Assembly (NCBI GenBank): GCA_024741835.1
Contig: JAENRP010000224.1
Coordinates: forward strand, 1-64,000
DNA: 64,000 nucleotides
Direction of reading: 5' to 3'
Origin: Diplocarpon mali
Taxonomy: Eukaryota > Ascomycota > Leotiomycetes > Helotiales > Drepanopezizaceae
Below the pieces are notes generated by a model. The model saw only the letters and a program-made list of their open reading frames with translations. It was not told where the DNA came from and did no database searches. Within the stretch, counting starts at the first letter, position 1. Each line of letters starts with the position of its first letter. Shown piece after piece: positions 22,827 through 34,599 of the stretch. A program made the translations under genes and the position numbers.

Positions 22827-24520
22827 ATGGACCAAACCGCAACGGTCAACAGCGCCCTCGTGCTCACCGCGCTCTCCATCCTCCTGATTCTTACCCGGCT
22901 CTTCCTCCGCCGGCTGAAACACGAGGCATTCGTGCTTGACGACTGGCTCATGCTAGCCGCGAGCGTTTTCTACGTCGGGTTGACGGCTACGAGGCCGACT
23001 GTGGTACGCAGCTTCTGCTTTCCTCTGGTTCCGAAACGGCGCTTGATGGGCGGTTTCGGGGGGAACGGAATGAGATGAGATGGGACGGGCTGCGAGGGAC
23101 CAGGCTGATATGATATACCAAAATAGGTGTGGAATGGCACGAATACCGCTCAGACGGCTCCGGGGCGATTGCAGGACGATGCGGTGGCGAGAAGTACAAT
23201 CTTGCCAGGCAGAATTGATTTGCGGGTTGAGGGCGGGAGCTGACGGGTAGCAGTTATCGTCGGCTCAAAACTTGTGCTCGTTGGACGGGTATTCTACCTC
23301 ACATACCTCTGGTGTTTGAAAGGCTGTGTCGTGCGTCAATCGTGCACTCCCCCTGGTCGAGATTTCGACTGGCGAGGTTCTAGCCGGGTGGTAATTGCTG
23401 ACTCTGGATAGTTGATATACTTCACCCGGCTCAGGATCCGAGCAGATCAGTTGCTGGCTGTCAGAGTCGCGGCTGTGCTTGTGGTTGGTAGCTGGTTGAT
23501 GTGCTTCTTTGCTGTTTTCCTGGAATGTAGGCCTTTCCGGTTGTATTGGCAGGTCTTGCCTCATGCCCCGGAATGCGCAGTGGGTATCTGTTGTTACTTC
23601 ATGAGTGGGTGCTTCGGCTGACGATGTCTAGAAAGCTGTATGTCGAGAAGTGTGGATAGATGGCTGGTGCTGATCTACTGCAGGTGGTCGAGGTTGTTCT
23701 GATGGAATCGGTGAGTAATGATGTCTACAATTCAAAGCGGGTTTTGATAGATACCCAGGCCAATGCGGCGACTACGATCTTGGTCATGGCTATTCCATTG
23801 CCGCTCGTTCTACGAACTGTCACATCACTCAAGTACGGTAGAGCTATAAGATTCTGCGGGTATATGCTGACACACTTAAAGAGTCCAGCTTCAGTTATTG
23901 GCGCTGTATCTTCTTGCACTGTTTGTATGATACCAGTATCAATCGATCAAAAGTATACTGACAGCACTGCCAGTTGATTTTCATCTCGATCTTCCGCTTA
24001 CTTGATGTTCTGAATAACGTGACGAAGAACGAAATCTTGTGGGCTCAGGTGAGTTAACTTTACCGCAATTTACGAATGACATGCTGACTTTATGCTAGGT
24101 TGATTGTTTTGTTGTAGTAAGTCGCAACAATCTGATACTTAAAAACCCTTGCTGACATAACTCATGACTATCGTCGCAAACGCCCCAGTCCTCCACGAGC
24201 TTTGGCGCCATGGATGGGATCACATCCAAAGAGGAAAATTCGGACACGAGAGCTGTACCGTCCCACAATACGAACTAAACATTAGAGCTCCAACTTTAGC
24301 AGCAGAGACGAGAAGGCCTTCAAGGGTAGAGACGCAAGTGGCAAGGCCAGGGAGAGAGTCAAGTTGTTCGGTGGCTTCGCGAGCCTCGAGAGATCCCTCT
24401 ACCCGTGAAAACTCCGACGAGGATCAGGAAACAGAGATCACTCCCATGAGGCAAAACACGGGAGCTAGACTCGCCATTCGCAAATCGGTAAAATCCCCGC
24501 TCGAGTTCGCTTCAGCGTGA
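22827..24520 (+). pseudogene. damaged fungal rhodopsin-like (PTH11-related) integral membrane protein
   Basis: The exons read as a 7-TM fungal rhodopsin-domain protein: 22827-23003 (LTALSILLILTRLFLRRL, DDWLMLAASVFYVGLTAT), 23127-23193, 23254-23330 (KLVLVGRVFYLTYLWCLK), 23412 to about 23582 (VVGSWLMCFFAVFLECRPF). Then come about 23759-23832 (ILVMAIPLPLVLRTVTS), 23882-23924, 23974-24048 (IFRLLDVLNNVTK), 24099-24116 and a C-terminal tail to 24520. Two problems stand out. The stretch 23583-23758 has stops in every plausible splice pattern. The intron after 24116 (GTAAGT donor) has no AG before the conserved TIVANAPVLHELWRHG segment. The gene is therefore probably non-functional; an unusual splice pattern or sequence error is the alternative. 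The Ser/Thr/Arg-rich tail is cytosolic in this family. Confidence 0.62.
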
Positions 24521-25856
24521 AGTACCCGCTGCCATCTCACACGCACCTGACCATGTAATTCAAATAGATTCGGAAATTCAACGATCGTCTCCGTCAGAGC
24601 CTCGAGAAACTCGAGATTGAAACTAGGGTTGATATCATACAGCGCTCCAAAACGGGCGAGATGACCCCGAGTCCAAATGATGATCGGATGCAGGAGTTCT
24701 TTGTAGGCCCGAGTGCCGGGATCAAGAAAGCGCGAATCTCGACTGCAATTTCTACTGCGGATAAGAATTCTCTGCCTATCGGGCCGAAATATTTCCTTGC
24801 AAAGTATTCTGGGAGCGAGGCTTGTGGTTGAGGGGTCTTGGAGGCCGTTGCTATTGGTGTTGGGTTTGCCTGATTGGAAATGAAATTGAAAATTAATACT
24901 GGGGACAAGTTAGCAGCCTGGGAGTAGTAGCTGTGAATTCACAACTGCGATAGTGCGGTCTGATAGCAGGTGGCGCTAAAATGCTAGAACGAGAGAGAAA
25001 GAGGCTAAAATCGAACTTGAGAGCCTGCTAAATTCCAGCTCTAATGCTTGACAAATATCGTTATTAGCACAAAGACTACAAAACCACAGTCTTGAAAGCG
25101 CTAACATTCACCCATTAGCAAGCGCCTTCGAAAACAACTTCTAGAATAGAAGGCCGCGTAGGCGAAGTAGGCGAGCGATGTATAAGGGAGAGAGCCTGCC
25201 CTAACCATAGCGGTGTAGTGTAGGATGTAATCTGCAGCTTAGAGAAGTGCGTGAGTATCTAAGCTGCTGGCACCGACAAGGTTTTCGATCATCGAGACGA
25301 GGAGGTTGGCGAGAGGGAAGCCGAGGAGGCGGTTGCTGGGGAATATGGCGCTTGGGAGGTTTGGGCACCTCAGTCTGCTGTGCCGGGTTGCCAGGCGAAA
25401 GGAGCAGATACCTCCGATCTCGATAATGGGCAGATCGGGGAGAGTTTCACCTCACTCTCGCGAGTGAATAGCCCTGTTGTCGAATTGAACTGACATTAGG
25501 AGTATAGATGGCGAATCGTCACGTGATTATGCGCCAACCTCGTTAGTCCCCATTAAGGGTGGGAGGGCGCTGAAGGATAACTTTCTGCGGATGACTTGGG
25601 AGCGGCGTCAAGTAAGTATTATTAAGCAGTGACTGTGATATTTGCGATTGGTTGCGTGATCCCCAAGTGGACGAGAAGCGAAGATAACAAGGAGGAGAGG
25701 TCTGCGGAATAGAAAAAGACTTACGGAAGTGTTCGACTAGTCGTCGTACAGAGCAAGAGGACACGCGTAGGGTATAAGTATATCTTGAATGTCAAGGCAG
25801 TCGACTTGGAGAGAAATCTGCCCTTTGTCCGCCGTATAGACCAGCACACCGCCAAC
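24521..25856. other. intergenic region without a supported gene
   Basis: About 1.3 kb. A 104-codon minus-strand frame at 24594-24908 is open but resembles nothing known and lacks support. The last few hundred bases hold the promoter of the 2OG oxygenase gene. Confidence 0.4.
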
Positions 25857-27194
25857 ATGTCGACAGCAACGACCATGCCAGCCGCGACTTTGAAATTAGA
25901 ACTCCGCACTGCTTACGGTCCAGTCTTTCGCGACGTCCTGAATACACCACCGCGAGGCTGTACAGCAGCAGAGATCCCAATCATCGACTTGGCGCCGCTG
26001 TACTCAGCGAAGTTTGACGACCGGAAGGAGTTGTCGAAGCAGATACGGGCCGCGGCTGTCAACACTGGGTTCTTTTATATCAAGAACCATGGGATCGAGG
26101 ATAAGACTATCGCTGATGCGAAGAAACAGCTTCTGGCGTAAGTGGAGAACCAAGAGACGAAGGGATTTGCTGAACTGGCAAGGTTCTTCAAGCAGTCTCC
26201 GGATCAGAAAATGAGAGTCAGCAAGGAGAGATCCAAATATTTTAATGGGTACGTTGGCCCGAAAAGTACGAATATCAGTCCGGGAGAGAGCGTCGATGTG
26301 AAAGAATCTGTGAGTGCGCGATCGAGGTAGCGGCTTTCGAGTGACTGACCTGCAATAGTTCGGCTGGAGATATTCTCCCCAGTATGATCCAGAGACAAAG
26401 GACCTGAACGCAATCCCAGACGAGGTGAAACCTTGGATCCGGGGCGAAGAGTTCGTTTGGGAAGAAACCTGCCATTTGCCTGGCTTCAAGGACGACGTTC
26501 TGCATTACTGGGCGTCTTGCTTGACCTTGGCTAGGAAGCTTGTGCGAGTCTTCGCTCTGAGTCTTGATCTCGAGGAAAACTACTTCGATAGCCGGGTCAC
26601 ATACCCCGGAGCCGACGGCGTGTTCAACTATTATCCACCCACCACCGAAGAGGAGACGAAGAATGATTCTGTTGGCTTGGGAAGTCATACTGACTTGCAA
26701 TTGTTCACTCTGCTTTGGCAGGATATGACTGGTGGTCTCCAAGTTCTGAATCGCGAAGGACAGTGGATTCAGACGACTCCGGTCGAAGGGACCATTGTGG
26801 TGAACATCGGGGACTTTATGATGAGACTGTGCAACGACATATACAGAAGTACTGTGCATCGAGTTTACAATCGTTCAACGGCAGAACGTGTTTCAATGCC
26901 GTTTTTCTTCGGTAAGTTGTTATGCTCGGTTGATAGATGTAGGACTGACGTGCCTTAGGTCTCAACTTCAATTGTGTCGAAGGAGTTGTACCGTCTTGTG
27001 TATCTGAAGATAATCCACCCAAATATGAGCCAATCTCATGTGGAGACTGTCTGTGGAGCACCATCCTTGAAAGATATGTGTTTGCTAATTGTATTGCAGG
27101 GTGTCAGTTGAGATTCAAGTTGGAGGAGAATCAATTCAAAAAAAATTATGGCCGGGCTTCTCAAGCTCAAAGTACTGTTGTTATCGCTGCATGA
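25857..27194 (+). CDS. 2-oxoglutarate/Fe(II)-dependent dioxygenase, isopenicillin-N-synthase-like
   Basis: About 398 aa. Exons: 25857-26137, 26183-26309, 26359-26911, 26959-27194; introns are 45-49 bp, in phase. The N-terminal DIOX_N segment is present (IPIIDLAPLY, AAVNTGFFYIKNHGI). The catalytic core gives the iron triad in LGSHTDLQLFTLL (His246, Asp248) and STVHRVYNRS (His303), plus the 2OG-binding Arg/Ser in NRSTAERVSMPFFF. It should oxidise a small molecule with 2-oxoglutarate and O2; the substrate is unknown and there is no biosynthetic backbone gene nearby. A further 51-bp intron (about 27047-27097, GTCTGT..TTGCAG) may be spliced out, giving 381 aa and a more usual ISCGDWCQLRF junction. 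It is in frame with no stop, so both forms would be translatable. ATG 25857 is the first in frame. Confidence 0.86.
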
Positions 27195-27353
27195 ATATAT
27201 CCGGATATACGTGCGAAGGTTGAATTCAATATTTGTATTCATAAAGTTTCGTGGGTCGTAAACGCGTTTCGGTCATTCATACCATCGTTTTCAGCATCGA
27301 ACGAACCCCCTTTCTCCAGATTCTGATAATTCAACATATCGTGAGTTGGAATA

Positions 27354-27897
27354 TCAAATAACCTTCTGCACCAATTCCATCAAATCGAAAAATGCCTCCC
27401 TCTCCATATCTACTTTTTGCAAACCAAACCCAACAACGACTGTCCTCGTATCTTCCGGATTCCTCGCAGCAATTAAACTCGCAATCTGGCTAGCATAGAG
27501 ATGACCAATTGTTTCCCTTTTCTCGCCACCGCCTCCGAGGAGAGTCTTAGGTGTCAAGTGGGTGAGTGGAAGCAAGTCATTAGTGCTGGATGGTAAGGCG
27601 GTATCAAATGATGTTGGAGAGGAAGATGAAAGAGGAACTTGAATCTGTAGCGCATGTGAGCAGCTATAGATACTGATGAGACTTTGTACCCACCCATTGC
27701 GATAGTCGCCCTTCTTGGGAAACGGTGATCAGGATCTTGTCGGAGAAGTATACAGACAAGATGTCGGTTTCTCTGCCGTTGACTAGTCCAGAAGCATGTT
27801 TTGTGGCGGCAGGGAACGGAGATACTTGAACGCCCCCATTGATTCCCATGTCCTGTATACCGTTCGATAATCCTGGAACAGACATGTTGTTAATCAT
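27354..27897 (-). CDS. proteasome assembly chaperone 3 (PAC3)-like protein
   Basis: About 164 aa; exons 27897-27694 and 27644-27354, intron 49 bp (GTGGGT..ACAG), phase 0. Residues about 25-65 read KHASGLVNGRETDILSVYF, SDKILITVSQEGRLSQW, the PAC3/PSMG3 beta-sheet core. The second exon ends with TRTVVVGFGLQKVDM and a C-terminal helix. PAC3 with PAC4 guides assembly of the proteasome alpha ring in the cytosol. A Ser/Pro-rich loop sits in the middle. ATG 27897 is the first in frame; an internal Met at 27885 is also possible. It is divergent from the DHR1 helicase gene. Confidence 0.8.
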
Positions 27898-28081
27898 GGG
27901 ATCATGCAAAACTCAAGAGGGTTCGTAAGAAAAGGCGTTGAGATTCTGAACAAGGCTGCAGCCTTGCCATGACACCGCCCTCCTCTTTTAGCGACCGCGT
28001 GGCAAAATTACTAAATCATAAAAAAAATCTATACACATGATATCCATCAGCAATGTAAGAGTTCTGATCTACTCGCGCAAA
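27898..28081. promoter_or_regulatory. shared divergent promoter, PAC3-like / DHR1
   Basis: Only about 184 bases separate the two start codons, so both housekeeping genes must share this region. It contains the upstream in-frame ATG at 28037 of the helicase. No TATA box is clear. Confidence 0.5.
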
Positions 28082-31000
28082 ATGGGCAAATTTGTCCCCC
28101 GCCAGCGAAAGCACAAGGCCAAAGAACGAGGGAGGCGAGACATTGAGTCTGCCGCTTCGCAAATCATCGACTCTAATGCGACGGAAATTATCCCCGCTTC
28201 GCAGAAGGAGCGCGAGAAGAAGCAGCGCATGAAAGAAGCACAACAGCAGCATGGACCTAAAATCAGTGGGAAGAAGGCGAAAAGGCTTGAGAAATACCTG
28301 GAGACAAAGCTGAAGAAGGATGAGAATCGGGAATTGATCGCGAAGCTGGCGAGGGTGACGACAGATACAAGTCTCTATCAGAGTAGCAGTCGACTGGGAC
28401 AGGGACGGGAGACGAAGAGGCAGAGGTTAGAAAGAGCCTTGAAAGAAGAAAGGGCCGGGATTGATATTGATGGCCAAAATGGGGAGCTTTTGTTTGAGAA
28501 GAGGGCTGTTAAGGATGCGGCAGAGTTGGAGGAGAATGATAAGGATGAGAAGATCGAGGTGCCGAAAGAAGGCGAGGGTCCAATCAAGAAGCCAGTATCA
28601 ATACCAATCCAACCGAAGCAATTCGTTACTACGCTCGGTGCGGGTCTGAAGAGACCGTTGGAGCTTGACGAGGAAGGTAAGCCTGTGTTGAAGAAGAGGA
28701 AACGGAGGGGAGGGGTCAACTCGAAGTTATCATTCAAGCATAAGGCGTCCGAGGAACCGGAATGGGCAGGCTTCAGCTCTGTTTCTGAGATGGACACAGA
28801 GAGTGATACTTCGATACAAGGGTATGAGGACATATCAGATGCTTCGGATGTGGAGGGCCTAGACCAAGATTCTTCGTCAGATTTCGACTCGAGGTCTGGT
28901 AGAAGCGAAAGCGAGGAAACTGGGACATTCTCATCCGGGAGTGAAGACGAGAAGTCTACGAAGCCAGAACGCTCTTCGGCTTTCAAGGCGTGGGCGACAC
29001 AGCAAGTGAACGAGGCTCTAGGTTTTCAACCCACGCCTAATATCTCGAACGTGCTAGAGATTCCGAAAGTTGCCGGTTTCAAGCCCAGAGCTCCCGAGCA
29101 GGATCCGCTGCCACTGGAGTTACAAAAGACGACCAACGACAGCCGAAAGGCATACAGCGTCACCGTAGCGAGGACGCCGGGGATTCGGGATGCAAGATTG
29201 AAGCTTCCAGTAGTGGCTGAGGAGCAAAAGATCATGGAAGCAATCCACAATAATAATCTGGTGGTCATCTACGGTGCCACTGGGTCTGGGAAAACGACAC
29301 AAGTTCCTCAGTTCCTGTACGAAGCTGGCTACGGATCAAAAGGCTCGTCAACACCGGGAATGATCGGTGTAACCCAGCCTCGACGAGTTGCCGCTGTCAG
29401 TATGGCCAAACGTGTCGCTGATGAATTGGGAGACCATGGAAAGCGCGTTGCCTACCAGATTCGATTCGAGGGCACTACTGGGGCAGACACAGCTGTCAAG
29501 TTCATGACTGATGGCGTGCTTCTGCGCGAAGTTGCACAGGATATTGCCTTACGGAAGTATTCTGCAATCATCATCGATGAGGCGCACGAGAGAACTGTCA
29601 ATACTGATATTTTGATTGGGATGCTTAGCCGAGTTGTCAAGCTACGCGAGGAGCTCGCGATAGAGGACGCTTCGATTAAACCACTGAAGCTCATAATCAT
29701 GTCCGCCACACTGAGAGTCACAGACTTCACTCAAAATTCCACCCTATTTTCTACGCCTCCTCCAGTGCTTCAGGCCGAGGGAAGACAATATCCGGTCGTA
29801 AATCACTTTGCGCGGAAGACGCATCTCAATTATGTCGAGGATGCTTTCCGGAAAATCAGCAGAGGACACAAGAAGCTACCTCCTGGCGGCTTTCTCGTTT
29901 TCTTGACTGGCCTGAGCGAGATCACTCAGCTGACCAAGATGCTCAAGGAAGCTTTCAAGATTGGTCACACAGCAGCAAGGCCTCTGGTGAGAATATCTGG
30001 GAGAGACGCTCCAATCGAAGCAGAAGACGTCGACTTTGGCGATACAATAGAGGACAGTAAGGATTATTACGACGAAGACGATGATGTAGATATTAATCTC
30101 GATGATGAGGAGTTCAATATCGAAGAAGAATCCGATACAGGTCCAACCAAGATGCACATCTTACCTCTGTATTCGCTTCTGCCGACAAAAGAGCAACTTA
30201 AAGTCTTCGAGCCGCCGCCGGATGGGTCCCGACTCATCATCCTTGCTACCAACGTTGCGGAGACTAGTATTACCATTCCAGGCATCAGATTCGTCTTTGA
30301 TAGCGGACGGTCAAAGGAGAAGAAATACGATCGAACAACTGGCGTTCAGACATATGAAGTGGGATGGATAAGCAAAGCCAGTGCGAGCCAACGTGCTGGT
30401 CGTGCTGGCCGCACCGGACCTGGCCATTGTTATCGACTGTATTCTTCGGCTGTCTATGAGCGCGACTTTCCAGAGTTTGCAGAGCCCGAGATATTACGAT
30501 CGCCGATCGAGGGAGTTGTTCTGCAATTGAAAGCCATGAACCTGCAGCATGTGGTCAATTTCCCTTTCCCAACACCCCCGGACCGTCAGAGTCTTGCCAG
30601 CTCTGAGAAGCTTTTGGCATACCTATCGGCCCTGTCACCTACTGGGCAGATCACGCCGACTGGGTCAACCATGACGATATTCCCCGTTGCACCTAGGTTT
30701 GCGCGGATATTACTCGTCGGCCATTTGCATGACTGCCTCCCTTATACTATCGCAATGGTGGCTGGTCTCTCTGCGCCTGACTTCTTCATGGCCGAGAACC
30801 AGGTCGTACCAGCCGCAGCTGTAAGAGACGAGGACTCGTATTTCACAAGCGCAGACCGTCTTGAAGAGGATAGGCACAAAGCTGTCAGACGCCAGTTCAA
30901 CAAGGTACATCGGGATTTTTGCTTCCTGGACGATAAATCGGACGCGATAAAGCTTCTCCAGGTAGTTGGAGAATTCGCACACGAGCCCACTGAAGCTTGG

Positions 31001-31693
31001 TGTAAAGCTCACTTCGTCCATTTCAAGGTCTTGAAAGAGATCATGCAGCTGCAGAAACAAATCACCGTGCTTCTGCGAGACAACATCGCAGCATTCGCCG
31101 GGCTCAAGTTCCAAGACAAGCTCGACCCGCCCACCGTCAAGCAAGTCAAAGCCCTCAAGCAGATGGTTGCAGCTGGATTCATAGACCACATAGCGATGCG
31201 GGCCGATTTGTCGCCCAACCCCCCGGAAACTCGACGGAAACCCGGACGGGCTATTGACGTGCCTTACCTTACGCTCTCCCCCTCGCATATCGAGCGCGAC
31301 GACGGCGAGAAGGCGGTCTATATCCACCCCTCGTCCCCGCTGGCGCACGTCAGTCCGCAGGAATGCCCCGAGTACATCGTCTACTCGTACCTCCAGCGAG
31401 CTGCACCCGCGGCCGCGAGGCCGGAGAAGATCCCCAAGACGCGGATGCATGCTTTAACGGACATCACTGGAGGCCAACTGGCTGCGCTGGCAAAGGGGAC
31501 TCCGCTGCTGCATTACGGCAAGCCTCTCAAAGAAGTCATGCCGACGATGAAGAACGAGAATAACGCGAATGTCAGAGAATGCTGGGTGATCCCCTATTTG
31601 CGGGCTGCAGGGACGGGCGGTATTGGGTGGCCGCTGCCCGCCAGGAAGGTAACGCAGCGGAAGATAGCCGGGCGAGGTTGGGTCGTCGAATAA
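28082..31693 (+). CDS. ECM16: DEAH-box RNA helicase DHR1 (DHX37 family), ribosome biogenesis
   Basis: 1203 aa, intronless. The N-terminal MGKFVPRQRKHKAKERGRR and basic/acidic low-complexity arm is typical of Ecm16/Dhr1. Helicase motifs are in order: GATGSGKTT (motif I, about 398-406), DEAH (about 499-502), SAT (about 541-543) and QRAGRAGRTG (motif VI, about 768). An acidic DEDDDVDINLDDEE insert lies between the RecA domains (about 660-680), followed by winged-helix/ratchet and OB-type C-terminal domains. Dhr1 acts in the nucleolus on the small-subunit processome and helps remove U3 snoRNA from pre-rRNA. ATG 28082 is preferred because it begins the conserved N-terminus; an in-frame ATG at 28037 would add 15 residues. 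Confidence 0.95.
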   Translation: MGKFVPRQRKHKAKERGRRDIESAASQIIDSNATEIIPASQKEREKKQRMKEAQQQHGPKISGKKAKRLEKYLETKLKKDENRELIAKLARVTTDTSLYQSSSRLGQGRETKRQRLERALKEERAGIDIDGQNGELLFEKRAVKDAAELEENDKDEKIEVPKEGEGPIKKPVSIPIQPKQFVTTLGAGLKRPLELDEEGKPVLKKRKRRGGVNSKLSFKHKASEEPEWAGFSSVSEMDTESDTSIQGYEDISDASDVEGLDQDSSSDFDSRSGRSESEETGTFSSGSEDEKSTKPERSSAFKAWATQQVNEALGFQPTPNISNVLEIPKVAGFKPRAPEQDPLPLELQKTTNDSRKAYSVTVARTPGIRDARLKLPVVAEEQKIMEAIHNNNLVVIYGATGSGKTTQVPQFLYEAGYGSKGSSTPGMIGVTQPRRVAAVSMAKRVADELGDHGKRVAYQIRFEGTTGADTAVKFMTDGVLLREVAQDIALRKYSAIIIDEAHERTVNTDILIGMLSRVVKLREELAIEDASIKPLKLIIMSATLRVTDFTQNSTLFSTPPPVLQAEGRQYPVVNHFARKTHLNYVEDAFRKISRGHKKLPPGGFLVFLTGLSEITQLTKMLKEAFKIGHTAARPLVRISGRDAPIEAEDVDFGDTIEDSKDYYDEDDDVDINLDDEEFNIEEESDTGPTKMHILPLYSLLPTKEQLKVFEPPPDGSRLIILATNVAETSITIPGIRFVFDSGRSKEKKYDRTTGVQTYEVGWISKASASQRAGRAGRTGPGHCYRLYSSAVYERDFPEFAEPEILRSPIEGVVLQLKAMNLQHVVNFPFPTPPDRQSLASSEKLLAYLSALSPTGQITPTGSTMTIFPVAPRFARILLVGHLHDCLPYTIAMVAGLSAPDFFMAENQVVPAAAVRDEDSYFTSADRLEEDRHKAVRRQFNKVHRDFCFLDDKSDAIKLLQVVGEFAHEPTEAWCKAHFVHFKVLKEIMQLQKQITVLLRDNIAAFAGLKFQDKLDPPTVKQVKALKQMVAAGFIDHIAMRADLSPNPPETRRKPGRAIDVPYLTLSPSHIERDDGEKAVYIHPSSPLAHVSPQECPEYIVYSYLQRAAPAAARPEKIPKTRMHALTDITGGQLAALAKGTPLLHYGKPLKEVMPTMKNENNANVRECWVIPYLRAAGTGGIGWPLPARKVTQRKIAGRGWVVE

Positions 31694-32057
31694 GCGCCCA
31701 AACATCCTCACGATCCCACGATCCACACGAATAAAGCCCGACATGAGACTCTTTACCATTTCTTTACTTTGAATCGTGCAGCAGCAGCAGCATCTCCGAT
31801 TCTTTCTCCCCCTCCTCTCCCTCCCTTTCTCCAATTGTTTTCTGCGTTTGTGCACCCGTTCTGGCTTGGTGATCACCTCAACATGCCATCATTCCCGACC
31901 AGCTGTGTTCACCAAGGTCGAAGGGCTGAGATAAGCGACCCCACTCCTGCAGAACTCAAAGTTGGGATGCATGCTTGAGCGGAGTATATCCTCGTCGCAT
32001 GTCCATCTCAAATTTCCCATTTGCTGTTTACAAGGGAAATTGTCGCTGTCGAATAGA
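31694..32057. other. intergenic region, promoter of the SDR gene
   Basis: 364 bases with pyrimidine-rich tracts near 31797-31840 (CCCCCTCCTCTCCCTCCC), common upstream of fungal transcription starts. No gene seen. Confidence 0.45.
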
Positions 32058-33378
<1,321 letters not shown>

Positions 33379-34599
33379 GATGCCTTGGAGACGTTTTGAA
33401 ATGAGATATCCTGGAGCAGCCTTTGCCTGGGGAGAGTATCTTCCTAGGTTAGATAGTTGGCCACCGTTCTGCTCTAACCTGAGTAGGCGCCTATGATTTT
33501 TGCTCTTGTCGTCCATCCCCAGCGCATTCTCACTCCCCCTGTATCTTTCTCAATTTTCGTAGGAACTCCGTTGCCTTCCTTTTAGGAACCACGAAGCGGG
33601 CGAAACACTCAATCGAGCCAGTGCGCTCGGTTCTTTCTCTTCCCCAAGCGCTGCGCAATGCGCATGGAAACCAAGACTCGTTATACGCGAAAGAAATGTT
33701 GGCGTTGGAGGAGCCGGAACTGGTGCTGCAGCTAGAACTTCAGAGAGACAAGTCCTAGCCCTGGAGTCTTCGCCGAACAAGCGAGTTGGCCCGAAGAAAA
33801 GGGGGCCGTTGCCCCGCCGACGATGCGAAAGGGGAAAAGAAGGGCCCCAATAGCCGCGGTAGGTTTCGACTTATTCCGTTTATCGAAGCAGCCCCGTACT
33901 CTGCGATTGATGGGGATTTTCAGCTCTGTATCCTCTGTCTCTCGAGGGTGTGAGGAGAGGTCTTCTGCCATACCGATCCCCGTTTGTTCTTCATCTTTCC
34001 TCTCGTTGTATGGCCATGTCGATACATGCTGCATCTATCTAACATTCACTAGGCGCTTTATCTTGTGGAACGTCTCACTAGACTTCTACTTTCCACTTCC
34101 GCCGTCGGGATTACGAGTGGAGTAGCAGTTTGTACGGTTTTGCCGGATCGAGCTCGGTTGACACGCGCCGTCGAGACTCTTAGCCCTGAACACGCACTCG
34201 ACGTCTCTGCCGTCGCGGGATGGTCCCAATCTTAGTCGCGATTGCTTCGTCCTCCAGCGAATAATGTGTATGGGATTGATTGGATTGAACCTTATTTCTA
34301 TTTCGCGCTAAGAGGATGAAGAGACAGAGAACAGCCACGTTGAGTTTGGGATTGTTCTTCTGATTCCCCTCTGCATCTCAAAACCCGCCTCATCGCTGTC
34401 CATGTTCTTGTTGTTGGTTTGTTCGTCCCTTGAATTTAAATTGACGTCCAGGGCAGTACTTGCTCACAGCTCTAATGTATCGCTCGCCAAAGAAATGGGT
34501 GGTCTTACCACATTCTAGCGTTCTCTGAGAATGGATCACGCTCCCCCGTCGGCAGGATAGGCTCCTCTCTTATCAAAGAACTCAAGGTACCCGTGGCGG
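33379..34599. other. 1.2-kb intergenic region without a supported gene
   Basis: Several 75-100 codon frames are open on both strands but none resembles a family or shows a splice structure. It lies between the SDR gene and the dead P450. Confidence 0.4.

Noticed and set aside
28378..28986. 202-codon Ser-rich minus-strand ORF
   Set aside because: Antisense of the Lys/Glu-rich arm of DHR1.
30710..31450. 246-codon minus-strand ORF
   Set aside because: Lies entirely opposite the DHR1 helicase C-terminal domain.
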